This document shows positions 1 through 4,907 of a stretch of DNA of 6,220 bases, in pieces. The translations under genes were made by a program, and so were the position numbers. The notes below the pieces were generated by a model. It made no database searches, had not been told where the DNA came from, and saw only the letters and a list, made by a program, of their open reading frames with translations. Position 1 is the first letter of the stretch. Each line of letters opens with the position of its first letter. This DNA comes from Erysipelotrichia bacterium (lineage in GTDB: Bacteria > Bacillota_I > Bacilli_A > Erysipelotrichales > Erysipelotrichaceae), in assembly GCA_009916335.1 (NCBI GenBank), contig SAAR01000198.1, positions 1-6,220 on the forward strand, written 5' to 3'.

Positions 1-24
1 GAATAATTTAGCAACTTAAATAAG

Positions 25-54
25 TACAGGAAAGTGTGGAAGCACTCTCCTGTA
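25..54. repeat. Imperfect hairpin (7 bp + 4 bp stem)
   Basis: Arms TACAGGA (25-31) and TCCTGTA (48-54) pair perfectly. After one A/C mismatch the stem continues with AGTG (33-36) and CACT (43-46) around the loop TGGAAG. No T-run follows directly, so it is a poor intrinsic terminator. It may be the end of an upstream transcript, a protein binding site or a structured leader of the next gene. The structure is seen directly; its role is unknown. Confidence 0.5.
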
Positions 55-73
55 TTGACAGAGTTGCAAAAGA

Positions 74-84
74 CTCATAGATAG
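74..84 (+). repeat. Direct repeat CTCATAGATAG, copy 1
   Basis: A perfect 11-bp match to 470-480. The two copies flank the HTH gene 135-467, one in its promoter region and one just after its stop codon. This could be a binding site pair or chance; no function is shown. Confidence 0.4.
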
Positions 85-101
85 TTTTTTGTAATTTCAA
101 T

Positions 102-127
102 TATAATTCTATTCCTTCATTCAAGGA
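102..127 (+). promoter_or_regulatory. Possible -10 box and RBS of the first HTH gene
   Basis: A perfect TATAAT at 102-107 lies in an AT-rich stretch, and AAGGA at 123-127 lies 7 nt before the ATG at 135. No -35 box is found at normal spacing; the TTGACA at 55-60 is 41 nt upstream of the -10 and cannot pair with it. Weak -35 boxes are common in Campylobacterota promoters, so a -10-only promoter is acceptable. If this is right, the leader is only about 20 nt long. Confidence 0.35.
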
Positions 128-134
128 TTGTCAA

Positions 135-467
135 ATGAATATAGCATTCGAGTACTTAGCTTTATTGCCTGAAATTTTGGAAAAATTAACATTGATTGAA
201 AAAAATATGTCTAATTTTGAAGCAAAACGTTGGATGAATGTGAAAGAAGTTGGAAAATATCTTGGATATTCCAGTGATCATATTTATAAGCTACGTGATG
301 AAGAATTTATTGAAGGTATCCATTATCATAAAAAAGGCAAATTACTATTTGACCGTCTTGAAATTGATAAATGGGTAATAAGAGGTTCTAATAATTTACA
401 TCAAGCAACAAAAGATAATGTAAACAAAATTATAGAATCGGTGCTTGAAAATCATAAAAAACGATAA
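135..467 (+). CDS. Small excisionase/AlpA-like HTH DNA-binding protein
   Basis: This 110-aa protein has a helical N-terminus (about residues 1-30, with possible coiled-coil character: LLPEILEKLTLIEKN). A winged-helix HTH of the excisionase/MerR-like HTH_17 type covers about residues 33-82. The segment runs from W33 through VKEVGKYLGYSSDHIYKLRD and ends in a FDRLEIDKWV wing/helix, as in AlpA and Xis-type proteins. The tail (85-110) is hydrophilic and basic. The start is set by AAGGA 7 nt upstream. In the family such proteins bend att-site DNA during excision or activate integrase or replication genes. The gene stands alone, with an 11-bp direct repeat (CTCATAGATAG) on each side (74-84 and 470-480). 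The HTH assignment is firm; the choice between excision factor and transcription regulator is open. Confidence 0.8.
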   Translation: MNIAFEYLALLPEILEKLTLIEKNMSNFEAKRWMNVKEVGKYLGYSSDHIYKLRDEEFIEGIHYHKKGKLLFDRLEIDKWVIRGSNNLHQATKDNVNKIIESVLENHKKR

Positions 468-469
468 CT

Positions 470-480
470 CTCATAGATAG
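470..480 (+). repeat. Direct repeat CTCATAGATAG, copy 2
   Basis: Second copy of the 11-bp repeat at 74-84, starting 3 bp after the TAA stop (465-467) of the first gene. The flanking bases differ, so it is not part of a longer duplication. Confidence 0.4.
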
Positions 481-485
481 AATTT

Positions 486-658
486 GTTACACTCTCTGGC
501 TGTAACGACCAAGTATTTCGTTGAATATTATCTGCATAATTAAGCATTGCATCGTGCTTTGATAGTGAGTTCCCCACATATCAACCTTTAAGCGAAGGCG
601 GGCGCTTTTATGCAACATATGTGCATAAAAAAATGGTGTAAGCTTTGCGCATAACACC
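486..658. repeat. Cluster of five consecutive inverted repeats
   Basis: Stems in order are: GTTACA/TGTAAC (486-491 and 501-506); AAGCA/TGCTT (542-546 and 555-559); AAGCG/CGCTT (590-594 and 603-607); TTTTATGCA/TGCATAAAA (606-614 and 622-630, a perfect 9-bp stem with the loop ACATATG); and GGTGT/ACACC (635-639 and 654-658). The last is followed on the minus strand by an A and then seven T, so it could weakly terminate leftward transcription, although no minus-strand gene lies nearby. Such clusters occur in single-strand origins, oriT regions and structured RNAs. No relaxase gene is present in the window. Confidence 0.5.
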
Positions 659-844
659 TAATAACATATTGCTATATAACAAGAATAGTAAAATAAGAAG
701 ATGGTGAAAGTATAGCAATAAAAAAGATGCTCTTTTGGCTTTTTACCCGTTTTGGTATTACCTAAAAAAGAGAGTATTACTACTTTAAAATCCCTACATT
801 CCAATGCTGCCTAAACAATCCTTACAAAAAATTACTTCTTATTA

Positions 845-876
845 TTCAATGCATAAATTCAATGCTTTTTTCAATG
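845..876 (+). repeat. TTCAATG direct repeat cluster
   Basis: TTCAATGC occurs at 845-852 and 858-865, and TTCAATG at 870-876, giving a 12-13 bp period (about one helical turn). A looser fourth copy, TTCCAATGC, lies at 799-807. The array ends about 60 bp before the start of the 169-aa gene. Helically phased repeats upstream of a gene suggest a regulator or recombinase binding array; this is inference. Confidence 0.45.
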
Positions 877-898
877 TTTTTCATTTTGATTCTACATA

Positions 899-910
899 AA
901 AACGAATAGT
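899..910 (+). repeat. Direct repeat AAAACGAATAGT, copy 1
   Basis: A perfect 12-bp match to 1462-1473. It starts 40 bp before the ATG at 939. Both copies are followed within a few bases by TATC and then a gene start, so a shared control site for the recombinase-associated genes is plausible. Confidence 0.5.
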
Positions 911-938
911 AGTATCTCGATTTTTATTGGAGGTTAAA

Positions 939-1448
939 ATGAAATCGTTATCCGCTGAACAACTTCTGCGTAAATTTATAAAAATGCCAGAAGCGATGCA
1001 ATGTGGAATTATTGAACAAAGTTTCCAACGCTATCACATTCTTAAATCAAGAAATGATGCAGGGTTAAATCGCTCCCAACTTTTTCATAGGGCACTTGTT
1101 TTTTCTCTTGAAGCGCATCATCGTGTTTTACATATGGGCGCTGCAAAAAAGAATTCAAAAGAGTTAACGACTTTAGAGGAGAAGTTTAAAATGCAGGTCA
1201 ACATGATATTAGCAAGTAAGATGAAGAAAAAAGTGACTAAATCTTCAAAGCTCAAAGGGCACTATGCCCCTTTGGTTTATCGTCTTGTGGAACAAGAACA
1301 TTTTAGTTTTCCACAAGTGAGTCAGTTTTTAGCAAAACACCATTCCTTTAAAATTGGTCATACCTACATTTGTAAACTCTACCCACAAATGAAACAAACC
1401 ATTGAAGATTTACTGGAAGCACAAAGGCAAAGAACGAGTGTTCTATAA
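939..1448 (+). CDS. Basic 169-aa protein with probable C-terminal HTH, recombinase-associated
   Basis: The function is not recognised. GGAGG (929-933) sits 5 nt before ATG 939, which gives 169 aa; an in-frame TTG at 927 overlaps that Shine-Dalgarno sequence and is unlikely to be the start. The N-terminal half (about 3-70) is helical, with FIKMPEAMQCGIIEQSFQRYH and several His residues. A Lys-rich linker (about 94-106) follows. Residues about 107-150 (YAPLVYRLVEQEHFSF, then FKIGHTYICKLYPQM) look like a helix-turn-helix. The layout is reminiscent of the small HTH segments of mobilisation (TraK-like) proteins, but the match is loose. It is the first gene of the block that continues with an unknown, a tyrosine recombinase and another HTH-like protein, so an accessory DNA-binding role in recombination or its regulation is inferred. 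An AAAACGAATAGT repeat precedes it. Confidence 0.7.
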   Translation: MKSLSAEQLLRKFIKMPEAMQCGIIEQSFQRYHILKSRNDAGLNRSQLFHRALVFSLEAHHRVLHMGAAKKNSKELTTLEEKFKMQVNMILASKMKKKVTKSSKLKGHYAPLVYRLVEQEHFSFPQVSQFLAKHHSFKIGHTYICKLYPQMKQTIEDLLEAQRQRTSVL

Positions 1449-1461
1449 AATGAGTGCTATT

Positions 1462-1473
1462 AAAACGAATAGT
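1462..1473 (+). repeat. Direct repeat AAAACGAATAGT, copy 2
   Basis: Second copy of the 12-bp repeat, in the 76-bp gap before the 178-aa gene and immediately upstream of a hairpin (1477-1496). Spacing to the next ATG is 51 nt, against 28 nt for copy 1. Confidence 0.5.
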
Positions 1474-1476
1474 GAA

Positions 1477-1496
1477 TATCAGAATGTTATCTGATA
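1477..1496. repeat. Perfect 7-bp hairpin TATCAGA/TCTGATA
   Basis: Arms lie at 1477-1483 and 1490-1496 around the 6-nt loop ATGTTA. It sits between the 12-bp direct repeat and the AAGGAG (1514-1519) of the 178-aa gene. No T-run follows, so it is more likely an operator or mRNA structure than a terminator. The same TATCAGA core occurs in a 13-nt palindrome within the recombinase gene (2666-2678). Confidence 0.45.
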
Positions 1497-1524
1497 GATA
1501 AAAACAAAAATACAAGGAGTTCTT

Positions 1525-2061
1525 ATGAGTTTACATGTAATCCCTTTGGTGCAAGAATTTTATCTTGCTACAGATGAAACAGAAATACCGGAAAACAGAA
1601 TTATCCCAACTAGCATAGGGAGAACTGGAAAAATTGAAAGTGGCTATGTCCATGAAAAAAGTCATCACCATTATGAAATTGATACCTTATACTGGAAAGA
1701 AATACCTATCGTAAGTGGCGTCTTCATTTTGCATTTTCATGAGATTTTACTTGGATTTATCCACTCTCATTTAACGACTCAAAAGAGCTATGCCATTTTT
1801 AATCATAAAAATTCTTATGGTGTTAATCTCTATTTACAGCCCAAAAAACCAACGACGCTTTGTATTGAAGTTTATGACCGAGAAAAGAAGAATTTTATCT
1901 TAGCAGAGACACTCGGCAAAGTGGAATGCCGTATTTTTGTCAGGCTAATGCACCATTATTTACATAATGGTACTGTCCCAGAAAAAACACTCGATAAGGA
2001 AGTAGAATGTTTATATAGTGAAAAATCTTTTAGGCTTAAAACGCCAAGAATTGTCCTATGA
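1525..2061 (+). CDS. Uncharacterised 178-aa protein coupled to the recombinase
   Basis: I do not recognise this protein. The start is well set: AAGGAG (1514-1519) lies 5 nt before ATG 1525. It is a soluble, probably mixed alpha/beta protein with no signal peptide or membrane span. Notable parts are a His-rich stretch at about 43-51 (HEKSHHHYE), a hydrophobic segment with further His at about 63-82 (VSGVFILHFHEILLGFIHSH), and a strand-like region at about 97-140 ending in RIFVRLMHHYL. The His clusters could bind metal, but no known metalloenzyme motif is evident. Its stop overlaps the recombinase start by ATGA (2058-2061), which implies translational coupling and a shared job, such as a recombination accessory factor. 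That function is inferred from position only. Confidence 0.7.
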   Translation: MSLHVIPLVQEFYLATDETEIPENRIIPTSIGRTGKIESGYVHEKSHHHYEIDTLYWKEIPIVSGVFILHFHEILLGFIHSHLTTQKSYAIFNHKNSYGVNLYLQPKKPTTLCIEVYDREKKNFILAETLGKVECRIFVRLMHHYLHNGTVPEKTLDKEVECLYSEKSFRLKTPRIVL

Positions 2062-3089
2062 GAGGAAAAATTGAATATCAAACAGGAGAACTTGCAAAAG
2101 TTCTCTTTCATTCAGGCTTACCAAAATCTCTTCAAAAGCAAACAGGTGAACTGGCGAATGCTAGATCCATCCAAACGTACAGAGAAATTTGGAATCAATT
2201 AGGCAATTATGCACAAAAGAGCTATGGCATTAAAAATTTGCAAAAGCTTACGCATGAACATATTATGGCTTTTATGATGAAAAAAGTTTTTGAGGGCGTC
2301 TCGGAGCAATATCTTGAAACCATTAGTAGTGCTATTGGAAAATTAGAACAAGCTCTTGTTATGTCGCATCAACTTTTTATTCATAAGAGCGAAAAGTATG
2401 CCTCCACATTTGACTATACCTATGACTTTAGCATTCGTCAATCTATCCTTGATGATGCAAGGAAACATAAATATGTAATAGAGACCAGCGATGATCCTCA
2501 TTTTACACGTGCTTATGAAAATCCTAAAGCACTTATTGATGCTATTGACGATCCAACATTTCAACTTGCAGCAAAAATTCAATATGAATCAGGGGCTAGA
2601 TTAGAGGGAGTTACTCGTATTGATGAGTTTATGCCCATAAAAACTTATAAACTAAAGGATAACACGCTATCAGATAGCATAGAGTATCTCAGGATTGATG
2701 ATATCTATTCGAGTGTTCCACAACTTCAAGGCTACGAATATGATGTGTATGAAGGTGTTCATAAGGGAAGAATTTTTGATAGTGAAAAAGGAGGAAAACC
2801 AGGGATTTTACTTGTTTCTGTTGAAACCTATCAAACGCTCAAAGCGTATTTATTGAAACACTCAAATTTTATCATTGATAAAAATAAATATCGAAAAGCT
2901 CTTAAAAAAGCAGCTAGCTTAACACAGCAAAAATACCAAGTAACGCATGGATTACGTTGGAATTATGCACAAGAGAGATTTTTTAAGATTCAAATCATTG
3001 GAGGGCTTACGTATCATCAAGCTCTCCAAGATGTTAGCTGGGCCATGAAACATGAGAGAGCTAGTATCTCTATGCATTATTTGGGGTAA
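2058..3089 (+). CDS. int: Tyrosine recombinase/integrase
   Basis: This 343-aa protein shows the full catalytic set of the phage integrase family. R181 lies in box I (ESGARLEGVTRI), K247 in a beta-turn (GGKPG), H297 and R300 in HGLRWNYAQERF, and H332 and the nucleophile Y341 in MKHERASISMHYLG. Residues about 35-105 match the helical SAM-like core-binding domain. The HGLR-x3-AQERF pattern and the very short tail after Tyr resemble the 'integrase domain-containing' (Integrase_1-type) group from proteobacterial islands; that subgroup call is from memory. It catalyses strand exchange between attP and attB. The start overlaps the upstream gene by ATGA, and there is no strong SD of its own. QTGELA is repeated at residues 8-13 and 28-33. 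It looks intact. Confidence 0.92.
   Translation: MRGKIEYQTGELAKVLFHSGLPKSLQKQTGELANARSIQTYREIWNQLGNYAQKSYGIKNLQKLTHEHIMAFMMKKVFEGVSEQYLETISSAIGKLEQALVMSHQLFIHKSEKYASTFDYTYDFSIRQSILDDARKHKYVIETSDDPHFTRAYENPKALIDAIDDPTFQLAAKIQYESGARLEGVTRIDEFMPIKTYKLKDNTLSDSIEYLRIDDIYSSVPQLQGYEYDVYEGVHKGRIFDSEKGGKPGILLVSVETYQTLKAYLLKHSNFIIDKNKYRKALKKAASLTQQKYQVTHGLRWNYAQERFFKIQIIGGLTYHQALQDVSWAMKHERASISMHYLG
2666..2678. repeat. 13-nt palindrome within the recombinase gene
   Basis: GCTATC (2666-2671), a central A, then GATAGC (2673-2678). Its core TATCAGA matches the hairpin arms at 1477-1496. It may be chance or an internal binding site. Confidence 0.3.
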
Positions 3090-3119
3090 AGATTTAAACT
3101 ACACATTGAGGAGTATACG

Positions 3120-3302
3120 ATGGAAGCAAAAAGAAAAAAAAGAGCAAGTGTTTTTGACCCCTATAGTAATGAGGTCATTAAATATATAGAAATTGGAATT
3201 AGCTTGCGTGCTATACACAAGATTATTAGTGCACAAATGCAAACACAATGGAGTTATGATGGGTTTTATAAATGGGTAGTAAGAACTAATATAAGAGGGT
3301 AA
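3120..3302 (+). CDS. 60-aa HTH-like accessory protein
   Basis: The start is supported by GAGGAG (3108-3113) with 6-nt spacing, and the gene begins 30 bp after the recombinase stop. The N-terminus is very basic (EAKRKKRASVF). Residues about 17-55 (EVIKYIEIGISLRAIHKII, then WSYDGFYKWVVRTN) have the helix-turn-helix pattern seen in many small mobile-element proteins, with a TraK-like or 'recognition helix plus aromatic patch' look. It could be a recombination directionality factor or a DNA-bending partner of the recombinase; no closer family is recognised. Its TAA stop (3300-3302) lies inside the left arm of the downstream terminator, so translation runs right into the hairpin. I am confident that it is a real gene and unsure of its role. 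Confidence 0.72.
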   Translation: MEAKRKKRASVFDPYSNEVIKYIEIGISLRAIHKIISAQMQTQWSYDGFYKWVVRTNIRG

Positions 3303-3327
3303 GGTTATTTCTTACCCTGTTTTTTTT
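3296..3327 (+). terminator. Rho-independent terminator of the recombinase block
   Basis: A perfect 8-bp stem AGGGTAAG (3296-3303) and CTTACCCT (3311-3318), with the loop GTTATTT, is followed by a G and eight T (3320-3327). It terminates + strand transcripts of the 939-3302 block. No T-run follows on the other strand, so it should not stop the convergent repressor transcript efficiently. Its arm contains the stop of the 60-aa gene, its loop contains the stop of the repressor gene, and its T-run encodes the repressor's Lys-rich C-terminus. Confidence 0.85.
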
Positions 3328-3994
3328 CAAGATGATCAATATGAACGGATTTTAAAAATGGAGAGAGGGCTTGTGCAATTTTTTGGGCATTTGTAAGAAT
3401 AATAAAGCAGCCCAAATCATCAATTTTACTGATTGTCTCCATTAAAACATCTTTAGAAAGATACATAAACTGAAAATGCTCTAATAGAGTTACAATATGC
3501 GCATTAATGACTTGAATAAGCACTTGTTTTGCATTTTGCAAAGAGACATTATTGATATCTACGCTTTGAAGCGCACGAAGTAAATAAAAAACAGCACCAA
3601 TACGATCTCGGTGACCTTCAATAATAGTTCCCCAAAAGCCTTGCTCTGTACCAATTGCTTGAAAAATAGGATAGATTGTTTTTTGAATATAAGCCGATAC
3701 AAGTGCGCTTTCAATCTCATTTTGAGTCAAATTTTGCAAAATTAAATCACTGTTTTCAAACTCAATTTTTTGCATATACGGCTGAATGAACATCTCACCC
3801 TGTCCACTTAAAAGCCAATCAGCAGAAACATTAAAATGTTCTCGCAGTTTTACAAAAAAAGTAGATGGCATATAAGATACCGCTTGCTCATAACTTTGGA
3901 TCGTTCTCCAAGGCATCTCAAGAACTTCGGCAAAGGCTTTTTGTGACGAAAAACCAAGTGTTTTACGCAATAAAGTAAGTCGAGTATTCATCAT
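3305..3994 (-). CDS. CI-type HTH transcriptional repressor
   Basis: This 229-aa protein has an N-terminal XRE/CI-repressor HTH (about residues 4-66). It comprises LTLLRKTLGFSSQKAFAEVL, the recognition-helix region PWRTIQSYEQ, and the typical phage-repressor closing motif FNVSADWLLSGQGEMF. The rest (about 75-229) is helical with no recognised domain. There is no visible S24/LexA peptidase signature (no G-[ST]-SM-x-P or paired catalytic Lys context), so RecA-stimulated self-cleavage is not expected. AGGAG (minus strand, 3999-4003) is 4 nt from the ATG at 3994 and 7 nt from a second ATG at 3991; the second start is slightly better spaced. It is divergent from the replication operon at 4281 across an AT-rich control region, as in lysogeny switches, so it probably represses that operon and itself. 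Confidence 0.85.
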   Translation of the reverse strand: MMNTRLTLLRKTLGFSSQKAFAEVLEMPWRTIQSYEQAVSYMPSTFFVKLREHFNVSADWLLSGQGEMFIQPYMQKIEFENSDLILQNLTQNEIESALVSAYIQKTIYPIFQAIGTEQGFWGTIIEGHRDRIGAVFYLLRALQSVDINNVSLQNAKQVLIQVINAHIVTLLEHFQFMYLSKDVLMETISKIDDLGCFIILTNAQKIAQALSPFLKSVHIDHLEKKQGKK

Positions 3995-4280
3995 AAAACT
4001 CCTATTTTATTTAAACATTTAATTGTTTTAACAATATACTATATTATCATTGAAATTATATTATACTATATTTTAAAACATAATAAAAGATATTTAAAGA
4101 GCATAATATCATTTTAATTATAATATAATATATTAATAAACATATTATATGCACATATTGGACAAAAATATGCAAAATTAAGCAAATATTAAACAAAAAG
4201 AGTGAACAATTGTAGAATAAAAAGGAGGGAAATAAATAAAGAGTGGAATTTCAAGAATTAAAAAAAAGAAGGAGACCTAG
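3995..4280. promoter_or_regulatory. AT-rich divergent control region between repressor and replication operon
   Basis: This 286-bp region has almost no G or C in its left two thirds. It contains ATTGTT-TT-AACAAT (4022-4035, a 6-2-6 palindrome), TATACTATATT twice (4035-4045 and 4062-4072, 27 bp apart), TTTTAAAA (4071-4078), overlapping TATAAT boxes (4119-4129), and CATATT at 4141-4146 and 4154-4159. For the operon, TTAAAC (4189-4194), 18 nt and TAGAAT (4213-4218) is a workable promoter. Repressor operators and both promoters should lie here, but with such skewed composition many matches arise by chance. Confidence 0.6.
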
Positions 4281-4284
4281 ATGA
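4221..4284 (+). promoter_or_regulatory. Orphan Shine-Dalgarno and possible 13-codon leader ORF
   Basis: AAAGGAGGG (4221-4229) is a very strong ribosome binding sequence with no ATG behind it. An in-frame GTG at 4243 opens 13 codons rich in Lys and Arg (AGA AGG AGA CCT AGA at the end) and stops at TGA 4282-4284, overlapping the operon's ATG as ATGA. The 13-14 nt spacing from SD to GTG is longer than usual, so translation is doubtful. The true RBS of the 208-aa gene, AAGGAG (4269-4274), lies inside this leader. Confidence 0.25.
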
Positions 4285-4907
4285 GCTTGCCGGCCACAAT
4301 CGAGAATCTCCTTAACCCAAAGGTTAAGGATGATTCTAACATTTTAGAAATTAAAAATAGAGGTGATTTTTTTCCAAAAAATCAAAATGTACTTCAAACA
4401 TTAGCATTTATGCAAACATTTGAAGAAATTTCTAATTGGGTGAAATTTAATAGTAATGGACTCAAATTTATTGCTAATCCAACAAGTGCTAGTGCTACAG
4501 ATCGGGATAATTGTCTCACCGCAATTCAGGTCCCAGTTTTCTTGGCCCTGCAAAATATTCAAAAATGTCGTAAAAATGGGCGTGATAAACAACTTTTAGA
4601 AGCTGTGGCCGTGGGTGATTATGTTCACATCGCAAATATCCTTGTCAGCGCAGCATGGACATTTTGGGAAAATCACGGTTTTGCAACTAAATGTACAAAC
4701 CCTCAAACTCATATGGCGCTATTATCACAGTTGCGTAACAATGAAAAAAATCAACAAAAAAAACAGTTTCAAAAAGCTCAGATTGACCATATCGGTGCAG
4801 CCATGGATTTTGAAAAAGCTCGAAAAAAAGGAGCTTTTCAAGAATGCTTGGATTTTGTAGAGACCCAAGAGATTTTTGAAAATTTGGATTTAGACGATGA
4901 GTTATAA
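4281..4907 (+). CDS. Uncharacterised 208-aa protein, first gene of replication operon
   Basis: The family is not recognised. The start is set by AAGGAG (4269-4274) 6 nt before the ATG. The protein is soluble and mostly helical, with no membrane span or signal peptide. Visible parts are a hydrophilic N-terminus, an aromatic helical core (about 38-60, LQTLAFMQTFEEISNWVKF), a second helical region around 112-135 (VGDYVHIANILVSAAWTFW), a Gln/Lys-rich basic stretch (about 152-168), and an acidic tail ending in ENLDLDDEL. Acidic tails occur on replication accessory proteins, but this one is not the SSB type. Its 3' end overlaps the initiator gene by 11 bp, so the two are translationally coupled and it probably works in replication or its control. 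A strong palindrome lies within its first codons (4309-4330). Confidence 0.75.
   Translation: MSLPATIENLLNPKVKDDSNILEIKNRGDFFPKNQNVLQTLAFMQTFEEISNWVKFNSNGLKFIANPTSASATDRDNCLTAIQVPVFLALQNIQKCRKNGRDKQLLEAVAVGDYVHIANILVSAAWTFWENHGFATKCTNPQTHMALLSQLRNNEKNQQKKQFQKAQIDHIGAAMDFEKARKKGAFQECLDFVETQEIFENLDLDDEL
4309..4330. repeat. Perfect 9-bp inverted repeat at the 5' end of the operon
   Basis: TCCTTAACC (4309-4317) and GGTTAAGGA (4322-4330) surround the loop CAAA. It lies within codons 10-17 of the first gene. A 22-bp twofold-symmetric site close to the operon start is a fair candidate for a repressor operator, or an mRNA hairpin that tunes translation. A second, A/T-only stem GATTTTTT/AAAAAATC follows at 4365-4383. 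Confidence 0.5.

Larger units (their letters stand above)
468..938. other. Intergenic region with clustered inverted repeats, no gene seen
   Basis: There is no ORF of note on either strand for about 470 bp. The left part (486-658) is less AT-rich and packed with five short stem-loops, listed separately. The middle (about 660-800) shows only weak signals: AAAAGA/TCTTTT around TGC at 722-736, and GTATTAC twice at 755-761 and 774-780. The right part holds TTCAATG repeats and the leader of the next gene. It could hold a small RNA, a transfer or replication origin, or a recombinase/regulator binding region. Confidence 0.6.

Noticed and set aside
55..107. TTGACA (55-60) as -35 of the first gene's promoter
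   Set aside because: It is 41 nt from the TATAAT, far outside the 15-19 nt range.
635..658. Integron attC-like site
   Set aside because: There is a GGTGT/ACACC dyad with TAAC nearby, but no proper RYYYAAC and GTTRRRY core pair, and no integron integrase in the window.
845..876. CRISPR array
   Set aside because: The repeat is only 7-8 bp with 4-6 bp gaps, too short for CRISPR repeats and spacers, and there are no cas genes.
927..938. Upstream TTG start (927) for the 169-aa gene
   Set aside because: It overlaps the GGAGG ribosome binding site that fits the ATG at 939 with 5-nt spacing.
2343..2582. Minus-strand 79-codon ORF within the recombinase gene
   Set aside because: It lies opposite the core of a recombinase with a complete catalytic set; its Cys/Ile-rich composition looks like an antisense artefact.
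4615..4860. 81-codon + strand ORF inside the 208-aa gene
   Set aside because: It is in another frame of a gene with good RBS and coupling, and shows no recognisable domain.
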